Source: Gammaproteobacteria bacterium (GTDB lineage: Bacteria; Pseudomonadota; Gammaproteobacteria; S012-40). From it: 7,389 nt of DNA. Numbering within the stretch: the stretch's first letter is position 1; each line of letters opens with the position of its first letter. The position numbers were made by a program, and so were the translations under genes. Below, piece by piece: positions 1 to 6,900 of this stretch. The notes beneath the pieces are model-generated. The model searched no databases and had not been told where the DNA came from. It saw only the letters and a list, made by a program, of their open reading frames with translations. Location of the stretch: NCBI GenBank assembly GCA_029879945.1, contig JAOUPJ010000184.1, positions 1-7,389 of the forward strand, in the 5' to 3' direction.

Positions 1-1005
1 CCGGTTCTTGCCAGGCTATTGCGTGCGCGGATTGAAGCGCTCATACCCTCCGCCTATGGTTCCCTGGCGACCCTGCTTGAGCGCTATAGGGAGCAGGCGA
101 AGCGCCGTTTTACTACCATCGGTCTGCGAAGGCGGTTTTGGGAAAATGTTATTCAAGGGCCTATCGCGGAGTTGATGCTGGCAGGCCATCGAGAAGCCGC
201 TGAGAAAGCGCTGCAACAGTCCTTGGATGAGAATGAATCACTGACTGCGCGAGGGGAAGTGTCACTGGTTGGAGCAGGTCCCGGTGACCCAGACCTGTTG
301 ACGTTTCGAGCGCTAAGACTACTACAGCGTGCGGATGTCATCGTCTATGACAGGTTAGTCTCGCAAGCGATTTTGGATTTGGCGCGTAAGGATGCAGAGT
401 TTGTTTATGTTGGGAAGCGGAGGGCTGATCATGCCGTGCCGCAGCAAGGGATAAATCAACTACTCGTCGATTTGGCCCAGCAGGGGAAAAGGGTGGTGAG
501 GCTCAAAGGCGGAGATCCATTCATCTTTGGTCGCGGGGGCGAGGAAATTGAAGAGTTGGCACAAGCCGGGATACTCTTTCAGATCGTGCCGGGGATTACG
601 GCGGCCGCCGGTGCGGCATCGTATTCCGGCATTCCCTTAACGCATCGAGACTATGCCCAGTCGGTTGTCTTTGTGACCGGGCATCTCAAAGACAATACCG
701 TGGACCTGGATTGGGGAGCCATTGTTCGACCCAATCAGACCCTGGTAGTCTATATGGGATTGGTGGGGTTGGCGCAGATGTGCAAACAATTGGTGGCGCA
801 CGGGATGGGTGAAGGCACACCCATCGCGATTATTGAAAAGGCGACGACTCAGGATCAACGAGTCATCACGGGTGATCTAACAGATATTGTCACCAAGGCT
901 GAGCAGCATGCCTTGCGGGCACCCACGCTGATTATTATTGGTGAGGTGGTTAGATTGCATCACACGCTGCGCTGGTTTGAAACGGAGGCCGCTACATCAG
1001 TCTGA
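1..1005 (+). CDS. cysG: Siroheme synthase CysG (uroporphyrinogen-III C-methyltransferase / precorrin-2 dehydrogenase / ferrochelatase), 5'-truncated
   Basis: This is the C-terminal 334 residues of CysG. The enzyme methylates uroporphyrinogen III twice with S-adenosylmethionine, oxidises precorrin-2 and inserts iron, giving siroheme for sulfite and nitrite reductases in the cytoplasm. The frame is open from base 1 (PVLARLLRARIEALIP), which matches E. coli CysG from about residue 133, so roughly 130 residues of the NAD-binding dehydrogenase/chelatase domain lie outside the window; the TTG at 19 is not the start. The dimerisation helices of the CysG N-terminal half follow (RRRFWENV). The methyltransferase domain begins near base 259 with VSLVGAGPGDPDLLT. 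It has VYDRLVS (Asp at 349-351, matching E. coli catalytic Asp248), VGKR (Lys at 415-417, matching Lys270), RLKGGDPFIFGRGGEE, and PGITAAAG followed by YSGIPLTHRDYAQS. All SUMT hallmarks are intact. It ends with TGA, inside the 3' end of the opposing chemoreceptor gene. Identification is very secure; the comparison to E. coli is from memory. Confidence 0.97.
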   Translation, partial: PVLARLLRARIEALIPSAYGSLATLLERYREQAKRRFTTIGLRRRFWENVIQGPIAELMLAGHREAAEKALQQSLDENESLTARGEVSLVGAGPGDPDLLTFRALRLLQRADVIVYDRLVSQAILDLARKDAEFVYVGKRRADHAVPQQGINQLLVDLAQQGKRVVRLKGGDPFIFGRGGEEIEELAQAGILFQIVPGITAAAGAASYSGIPLTHRDYAQSVVFVTGHLKDNTVDLDWGAIVRPNQTLVVYMGLVGLAQMCKQLVAHGMGEGTPIAIIEKATTQDQRVITGDLTDIVTKAEQHALRAPTLIIIGEVVRLHHTLRWFETEAATSV

Positions 1006-2176
1006 AAGTCGAAACCAGTTGTCGCAGCTCATTAGACATTTCCTGAGTGGACTCGCTTTCTTCACGACAGCGTACCGCTGTTCCCACTGTTTTTGCCGCT
1101 ACGTCTGCGATTACATTTATATTGCTGTTAATTTCACTGACCACCTGAGTCTGTTGATGCGTGGCGACGGCAATCTGTCGATTCATATCGGTGATTTTCT
1201 CGATACGGGAAAGCATCTCTTTCATATTGGATGAAAGGGTTTCCATATTCGTGACGGTATTGTTGACTTGTTCCTGGGCCTCTTTAACGGCTGTCAGGGC
1301 GTCACCAGAGCCGCTCTTGAACAAATTCATCTTGTCGTAGATTTCATTGGTTGCGGTTTGAGTACGCACCGCCAGCGCCCGCACTTCATCGGCAACAACA
1401 GCAAACCCTCGACCCTGTTCACCCGCTCTCGCCGCTTCAATGGCTGCGTTTAAGGCCAAAAGATTGGTTTGTTCAGCCACGTCTGAAATGAGTTTGACGA
1501 CCGCTTCAATATCCTGGGTTTGATGTGCCAGCAGTTCAATCACGTCGGCGGCTTTGCCAACCTCGGAAGCCATATTTTTTAGTGTGCCAGAGGTGCTACT
1601 CAAACTAGCTTCACTTTGCTGGAATTTCTCATCTATCTCATCGGCCAGAATCACCGCTTGGTCGGTATGGCGGGAAACTTCTTCGGTAGTCGCCGCAAAC
1701 TCGTTAATGGATGTGGCAACCTGGTCGGTTTCAGACTGTTGTTGCTGCGCAGCCGAATTGGTTTGATTTGCCGTGGTGAGGAGTACTTCAGACGCGGTAT
1801 GGAGTTTAGACGTAACCAGACCGATTTTGCTGATCATCTTAATCAGGTTAGTGGACATCTGCTTGAGACTGTCACTGATCTCGCCGAAGATGTCTGCACT
1901 CTCGATATTGTAAACACTGGTCAAATAATTTTCGCTGATATCTTTGGCGACACTTGCAATGGACTTCATTTCGTGAATGATTATGCGCTTAACAAAAAAA
2001 TAGCTCATCGCGCCAATGGAGCAACCGGCGATGACACAGCCGGCGACAAAATAGGGGAGCATCCCTTCTTTCCACTCTACGAATAGATTGGCATAAAAGG
2101 GAAAAATGAGACCGACACTCAGCCCAAAACCCAGAAAGGTGTACAGGGTTTTTCGTAATATGCTCTTTTTTCTCAT
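992..2176 (-). CDS. Methyl-accepting chemotaxis protein with two membrane helices and no periplasmic sensor domain
   Basis: This encodes a 394-residue chemoreceptor that signals through CheW/CheA to the flagellar motor. From the chosen ATG, a basic N-terminus (MRKKSILRK) precedes membrane helix 1 (about residues 11-32). A loop of only about seven residues (VEWKEGM) leads to helix 2 (about 40-62), then a HAMP-like stretch (about 63-115) and a long heptad-rich coiled coil. The hairpin tip at about 235-271 has the near-invariant EQTNLLALNAAIEAARAGE followed by GRGFAVVADEVRALA, so CheA/CheW contact is expected. The C-terminus (VSTFRLM) lacks an NWETF-type CheR/CheB tether. The frame stays open upstream to an ATG at 2308, but that extension is AT-rich, has no Shine-Dalgarno and contains the sigma-28 promoter candidate, so the ATG at 2176 is preferred even though its own ribosome site is weak. 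The gene converges on cysG and overlaps it by 14 bases. The ligand cannot be predicted. Confidence 0.93.
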   Translation of the reverse strand: MRKKSILRKTLYTFLGFGLSVGLIFPFYANLFVEWKEGMLPYFVAGCVIAGCSIGAMSYFFVKRIIIHEMKSIASVAKDISENYLTSVYNIESADIFGEISDSLKQMSTNLIKMISKIGLVTSKLHTASEVLLTTANQTNSAAQQQQSETDQVATSINEFAATTEEVSRHTDQAVILADEIDEKFQQSEASLSSTSGTLKNMASEVGKAADVIELLAHQTQDIEAVVKLISDVAEQTNLLALNAAIEAARAGEQGRGFAVVADEVRALAVRTQTATNEIYDKMNLFKSGSGDALTAVKEAQEQVNNTVTNMETLSSNMKEMLSRIEKITDMNRQIAVATHQQTQVVSEINSNINVIADVAAKTVGTAVRCREESESTQEMSNELRQLVSTFRLM

Positions 2177-2319
2177 GGTAACTGACGTGACGATGCCGCC
2201 GCTAACTCGATATCTCTTTTTGAATACATCCAATTTTATCGACAGCTTGTCGTTCAGACTTGACCTGAAGTGCTGTATGGGGGGATATGAAAAATATATA
2301 ATAATCATATAGTTATTGT
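2177..2319. other. Longest intergenic gap, between the PPOX stop and the chemoreceptor start
   Basis: This 143-base spacer has a very AT-rich stretch next to the PPOX stop (about 2288-2325) and the sigma-28 promoter candidate at 2236-2263. It has no GC-rich hairpin followed by a T-run and no small gene that I can support. The AT-rich part could serve as an UP-like element or a weak second promoter, but no clean -35/-10 pair stands out. Confidence 0.6.
2236..2263 (-). promoter_or_regulatory. Candidate sigma-28 (FliA) promoter for the chemoreceptor gene
   Basis: On the - strand, TCAAGTCT (2263-2256) is followed after 12 bases by GTCGATAA (2243-2236). The flagellar sigma-28 consensus known from E. 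coli is TAAAGTTT-N11-GCCGATAA, so the match is 6 of 8 and 7 of 8 with one extra spacer base. Transcription would start near 2230, leaving an untranslated leader of about 50 bases before the ATG at 2176. Chemoreceptor genes are classic sigma-28 targets, so position and gene function agree. The motif lies within the long in-frame upstream extension of the gene, which argues against the start at 2308. This was found by eye and not scored against background. Confidence 0.55.
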
Positions 2320-2856
2320 TTATTTGTCGGTACTTAAACCGTCTATGCTCCTGCTATTTTTTTCCTTCCAATATTTTCTGATCTCTTTTTCGCCTTTGTT
2401 TTCCGCCCATTTGGCCAGTGTGGGGCGTTCTTCTGCCTCATGGAACAGGGGTACGCCAAAGCCGCACGAGGTTTGGACTGAGTCTATATTGATGAGAAAG
2501 CATTGTCTGGCCCCAGGATAGTCGGGAAAACTTGCCAGGGTATCCTGCCAGGCAGAGTGATCAGGCCCGATGATTTCCGCGCTACCATAGAGTCGTAATA
2601 TCAGGGGCTGCTTTTCAAAGCTGCAAAACATGATAGTGATGCGGTTGTTTTCTAACACATGGGCTGCGGTTTCGTTGCCACTGCCAGTAAGATTCAGGAA
2701 CACGCATTGATTGGATGAAAGCACACGAAAGGTATCCATCCCTTTGGGTGACACATTGATTCGGCCTTCTTGTGGTGCAGTGCCAGTAAAAAACAGGTGT
2801 TGTCTTTGAATAAACTCGATCAGCTTCTCGTCCAGCTGTTTATGAAAATCACCCAT
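2320..2856 (-). CDS. Pyridoxamine 5'-phosphate oxidase-like (PPOX-class) FMN-binding protein
   Basis: This is a 178-residue cytoplasmic protein of the PNPOx-like split-barrel flavoprotein superfamily. Members bind FMN (some bind F420 or heme) as dimers; this subgroup has no established substrate. The sequence carries the subgroup's typical blocks: INVSPKG (33-39), LTGSGNETAAH (56-66), NRITIMFCSF (71-80) and RLYG (88-91), then SCGFGVPLF (130-138) and KNSRSIDGL near the C-terminus. The length is as expected and nothing is missing. The ATG at 2856 is chosen because AGAGGA lies seven bases upstream; an in-frame TTG at 2877 would place that Shine-Dalgarno inside the gene. It starts 85 bases after the TrpD2-family gene ends, and 143 bases separate its stop from the chemoreceptor start. 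It should not be called pdxH: true PdxH is longer and carries a distinct C-terminal dimerisation region. A redox or FMN-dependent reductase role is only inference. Confidence 0.88.
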   Translation of the reverse strand: MGDFHKQLDEKLIEFIQRQHLFFTGTAPQEGRINVSPKGMDTFRVLSSNQCVFLNLTGSGNETAAHVLENNRITIMFCSFEKQPLILRLYGSAEIIGPDHSAWQDTLASFPDYPGARQCFLINIDSVQTSCGFGVPLFHEAEERPTLAKWAENKGEKEIRKYWKEKNSRSIDGLSTDK

Positions 2857-2863
2857 GTGCTCG

Positions 2864-2869
2864 TCCTCT
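2864..2869 (-). promoter_or_regulatory. Ribosome binding site fixing the start of the PPOX gene
   Basis: AGAGGA on the - strand, seven bases before the ATG at 2856, is the clearest Shine-Dalgarno in the window. It decides between this ATG and the in-frame TTG 21 bases upstream. Confidence 0.8.
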
Positions 2870-2883
2870 AACTGCAAAGAAAC

Positions 2884-2913
2884 AGTTTATCCAAGAAACA
2901 TGGCCAGACTCAA
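2884..2913 (-). promoter_or_regulatory. Weak candidate sigma-70 promoter upstream of the PPOX gene
   Basis: On the - strand, TTGAGT (2913-2908) and TAAACT (2889-2884) are separated by 18 bases, each matching four of six positions of the sigma-70 consensus. A start near 2877 would give a leader of about 20 bases with the AGAGGA ribosome site inside it. The 85-base gap after the upstream gene leaves room for a separate promoter, but matches this weak occur by chance. Confidence 0.3.
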
Positions 2914-2941
2914 GCCCAATAGGAAAAGAACAAATACTCGC

Positions 2942-3925
2942 TTAAGGGTTTCGACTGGCCCAGAGTGTTTCGGCTTTACTGCGTGCAATCTTCATGTCTT
3001 CGGCCTTTTGCAGCAACATGAGGATCAGGGCGCAAGTTTCAATTATCGCACGTTCACCGTAGGGATGTGTCTTTTCACCCTGCCATACAGAGATCAAGTC
3101 GTCGATAGCCAGTGCTTCCTCTTTAGGATGTTTGAAGCCCTTGAAAAAAGACTCGATGGAGGTCTCACTGCAGTTTTCACCATTGGCCATAAAAAGTGGC
3201 GTATTCATATCCGGATTGATTTCCACTTCACCCCCTTCTCCCTTGATGGTCCAGGCGCGTGTCATATTGAGCAGTTTGTTGGCGTCCTGGTGGATTTTCA
3301 GGTATCCCGGATGAAAGATGGACTGTATTGAGTGTGGTGCATTGAGGGGATTCAACAGGCGTGTCATGGTATGTATGGCCGAACGCAGGCCCAGCAGGGG
3401 GCGTAGCTCGATCAAGTCCTGTAGACGGGGCGCAAACCCAGACAAGGGCAAGTAGACCAGGTTGTGCTGCTGCAACAGGGATTGCGCCTGAGTCAAGTCT
3501 TCGGCAATGGGTAGCCCTAATGCTTCAAATACACTTCGGGTATAGATTCGCTTGTCGGCGTGGCCATCGGTGCCGTGAATGAGTATTTTAATGCCTTGGT
3601 CCGCTAATAGACGGGCGCTGAGAACAAACCAGGGCAGTTGTCTGCGTTTTCCCGCATAGGATGACCAGTCCACATCAACTGCTTGTGTACCGCTCAACTG
3701 GTAGTGTTCTTTCGCTGCGCTCACAAAGCCAGCGATCTCTTCACCGGTCTCTTCTTTCACCCGCAACAACATGAGAAATGCGCCGAGTTGCAGGGGCTCT
3801 ACCTCGTCACGCAGTATCATGGCCATGGCGTGTCGGGCTTCATCAAAGGTGAGGGAACGTGAGGCGCGTTTGCCGCGCCCCAGGATTCGCACAAATTCGG
3901 AAAATGGATGGTAGTCTATGCTCAT
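2942..3925 (-). CDS. ybiB: TrpD2/YbiB-family protein (anthranilate phosphoribosyltransferase fold, probably nucleic-acid binding)
   Basis: This 327-residue cytoplasmic protein is of the TrpD2 group, often annotated 'glycosyl transferase family protein'. The E. coli member, YbiB, is a homodimer with the TrpD fold that binds nucleic acid and is reported to be SOS-regulated. A helical N-terminal domain (about 1-75, including LTFDEARHAMAMIL and LQLGAFLMLLRVKEET) resembles the nucleoside phosphorylase class II N-domain. Then comes YAGKRRQLPWFVLSARLLA (90-108), where genuine TrpD has its glycine-rich GTGGD loop. HGTDG (118-122) followed by RSVFEALG (130-137) matches the TrpD region HGNRS...VLEALG. 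RPLLGLRSAIHTMTRLLNPL (175-194) and KGEGGEVEINPD (228-239) match later TrpD blocks. The missing GTGGD argues against tryptophan biosynthesis. It starts 24 bases after the autotransporter stop, with only a weak ribosome site, so co-transcription or coupling is possible. I saw no LexA box (CTGT-N8-ACAG) in the short upstream gap. The name rests on family resemblance. Confidence 0.85.
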   Translation of the reverse strand: MSIDYHPFSEFVRILGRGKRASRSLTFDEARHAMAMILRDEVEPLQLGAFLMLLRVKEETGEEIAGFVSAAKEHYQLSGTQAVDVDWSSYAGKRRQLPWFVLSARLLADQGIKILIHGTDGHADKRIYTRSVFEALGLPIAEDLTQAQSLLQQHNLVYLPLSGFAPRLQDLIELRPLLGLRSAIHTMTRLLNPLNAPHSIQSIFHPGYLKIHQDANKLLNMTRAWTIKGEGGEVEINPDMNTPLFMANGENCSETSIESFFKGFKHPKEEALAIDDLISVWQGEKTHPYGERAIIETCALILMLLQKAEDMKIARSKAETLWASRNP

Positions 3926-3949
3926 GCGGCCATCATATCGAACTCGGCG

Positions 3950-6900
3950 CTAGAATTCGAGACGGCCGCCCACTGCAATACGGTAGTCATTGTAGCGATA
4001 GCGGAAAACTGTGCGTTCGTATTGCACAAAACCTGTTCTGCCTTTGGGTAAGACAAAGGTACTACCGACCCCGACGCGGAAATAGTTATTGTCTATTTCC
4101 TCGGTTTCAAAGGCGAAGCTGGTATTGAAGCGGTCGTTAACGAAAGACCCTTGCACCGTGCCTACATCGGCCTGGAACTCGTGTTCATAGCTGCCGCTGA
4201 TTTGCGGGACCATCACACCCCAGCGGAAACTCAAGGCCTTGGAGATATTGCCGCCCAATGATGAGGAATACAGGTCTATCGCCTGGCTGGAAATGGACAT
4301 ATTCAGTTCTTGTGCACCGCTTTCATCGTAGGCATCGATATGGACGCGTACTGTGTTGAAGCGACCATTAAAACCCAGCACCCAGCCGGACTCGGAGGCG
4401 AGTTCATAGCCGGCTCCCAGGCTCAATACATAGAGCGCACTCTCGGTCTGCCCGTTGGCGGTTCGATTGTAGAGCGTACTACCGCTACTGAAAACGATGT
4501 TTCGATTCATATCGTAACTGGTATTGCCTAGTGTAAAGATACCGTCTACGTAGAAGCTGTCTTTGTGGTAGTAGGTGGAATAGAGCGCCAGGTTTAGTCC
4601 GTTGGCATTGATGTCGCCACTACTGGTGCCCAGTTCCAAGTCAGTATTGCTGTAACCCAGGGCACCGCCTAAAACAAATTGACGATTATAGCGGTAGTCC
4701 ACACCGGCTGTTATGCCCTTGGTCTTAAATTCGAAGCTGTCTTCATTTTTAAATGCATCATAACTGCCTTTACCTAAACTGCCGCTGATAAAACCTCCCA
4801 GACGCGGATTGTTTTTCAGTTCCTGATCCAGGTAGGAGGGCAGTAAATCATAGAACACGCTGGACGGAACACTCTGTCCCTGCATGCGGAATGAAAAATC
4901 GGAAACGGCAACGCCACTTATTCCTCGTCTCAATGCAGACAAACGCGTGCCGATATTACCCAGTTGTTGCCCCGCAATGCTTTGTGCCATGCGCGTCTGT
5001 TGCGCCACTTCTTCCGGTGCGATGGCTTTTAAAGCCTGTTGGGCGGCTGCGTTGTTACCACTTGCTGAGTCACTAATAATATTGTCACAAAGGGTATTCA
5101 GCGCTTCCTCATCGGCATTGCGATCCGCAGTCTTTGCCAGGCTGGGGCACATGGTATCGATCACCTTGGCCACAGCGCCTTCGGGTGTGTCTTCCGATAC
5201 AATGGCTTTCAGGCCCACACTAATGGTGAAGCTGAGTGTTTCGTCAAAGGGATCAACACCGAGGGTTCCGGTGGCCTGCGCGGAAACGGTGAGTATTTCA
5301 GGCACTGCACCCGCGGTGATAGTAACAGCGGAGGCTCCGTCGGCGCCGGTGGTGTCCGTTACATCGGGCGTGCCGCCCACAATGATTGCTCGGGCCTTTC
5401 CGTCGCTGGGAATGGAGTCGGGATTGGAGCTGCTCATGGACCACACGACCGTTGCCCCATTGATTGGATTGCCAAGCTGGTCTTTAAGAACAAAACCCAA
5501 GGGAACACTGGTACTGCCCAGCGAGCTGTTTTGTTGCAGTTTACCTTGCGTGATATCGAATGCCACCAGAGGGCCGCCGGGCGCTTCGCTGGGCTTTTCA
5601 TTCGTGGCGACGAGTTCTGTGCTCACCCGCATTTTGGAATTAAAGCCCAAGTTATTCGCTATGAGTATTTCAAAGCTGTCGGCACCTGAGTAGGTCTGGT
5701 CCGGGATGTAGGTCACCGTGAGTTGTTCAATGCTTGCTGTGCCGTGTTGGGGTGCTTGCGGTATGCTTACCTGCAATCCAGGCACACTGGAAATCTGGGG
5801 TGCGTAGTCTCTCAGGTCCAATACCAGTGGCGCACCTCCTTCGTATTCGGGAGGTGTCAGCTCACTGGGTAGGGTGGTGTTTTGCGGGGCAACCACGTTC
5901 CAGGTAATGGTGCCCTGCGTCTGGGCTTCCTGGTCATCTGTTACCGTATAACTCAGTGTTGCAGCACCTACAAAGCCTTCTGCAGGCAGGTAGAGGTAGA
6001 CCGGGTCACGGGTGTCATCTCGCGAGATATCTCCGGCGTTGGCAGGAGATATCTCGCCAATCGCAATTTTTAGCGTCGATTTTTGCTGATCGGCATCTGT
6101 AATATAATTCATCAGATTCACCGAGCGTGTCACGTTCCAATTCATATCGGGCGTTATCACTGCATTTTCCGCTGTGGGCGCGGTGTTTTCACGGTTGATG
6201 GTAATTGTTCCAACGGCTTCGAGTCCGCCCTGATCGATTACGGTGTAATTAAAATTTGTAGAGGTAGCGAACGCCTCATTAGGTCTGAAAACGACGATAT
6301 AGGGCACTTCTTCCTGGGAGAGAGTGCCGCCTGGAACGGCTTGAGGAAATGTCACATCCAAACTGTCTGCGCTTTGATTAGGGTCGCTGATTGCGTCCAA
6401 CGTTAGCAAGTTAATACGTAGAGAAGTGTTTCCCTTTGTCGCCAGGACCACATCCTTGGCGACGGGGCTGTCGTTGGCTGGCGCGACTATATTGATGGTA
6501 ATGTGCCTGGTCGCTGATGTGCTGCCACCGCTATCGCTGACAGAGTAGGGAATGCTGGCAAGCCCGCTATAACCGACGGTGGGTGTAAAGACGATGCCGT
6601 GCTTCGCCGTGGCGATTTCATATGAGCCGGCCTCAATGGGTGTCACCGGCTGTGGATTGAAGCTTAGCGTCGAATCCGCTTCATCCGGATCACTGATAAA
6701 TTCATTGATATTAATTTCACGGGACTGGTTCCAGGGTAGAACCGGAGTGACAGGCACGTCCAAGGCAAGGGGTGGACTGTTGTTGCGGCTGATTGTGATA
6801 GTGCCGGTATCCCAGGCTCCGGTGCTATCGGTTACCGAGTAGCTAAAGCTGGTGGTGGTAAAGCTGGCAGGGTCTGGTGTGAATTCGATTTGATGATTGG

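Noticed and set aside
19..21. TTG at 19 as the start of a standalone uroporphyrinogen methyltransferase
   Set aside because: The frame is open to base 1, and the residues before the TTG (PVLARL) match the interior of CysG, so the gene is simply cut by the window edge.
1616..2086. A 156-codon open frame on the + strand opposite the chemoreceptor
   Set aside because: It is antisense to the conserved chemoreceptor coiled coil, which explains the long stop-free stretch, and its translation resembles no family.
2241..2251. Short palindrome GACAGCTTGTC near the chemoreceptor promoter, considered as an operator
   Set aside because: The arms are only four bases and it overlaps the promoter -10/spacer; such short palindromes are common by chance.
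2177..2308. A longer chemoreceptor starting at the ATG at 2308
   Set aside because: The extra 44 residues come from AT-rich intergenic-looking sequence without a Shine-Dalgarno, and they contain the sigma-28 promoter candidate.
2290..2320. AT-only imperfect inverted repeat (AATAA...TTATT) just after the PPOX stop, considered as a terminator
   Set aside because: The stem is about five A-T pairs with an imperfect centre, too weak for an intrinsic terminator.
3926..3952. The autotransporter TAG stop is in frame with the ybiB start, suggesting possible read-through fusion
   Set aside because: The barrel needs its C-terminal phenylalanine exposed for outer-membrane insertion, and YbiB is cytoplasmic; shared frame occurs one time in three by chance.
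4884..5693. A 269-codon open frame on the + strand opposite the autotransporter
   Set aside because: Its translation is low-complexity (Ser/Ala/Val/Leu-rich), shows no recognisable motif, and lies wholly antisense to a securely identified gene; it is a codon-bias shadow.
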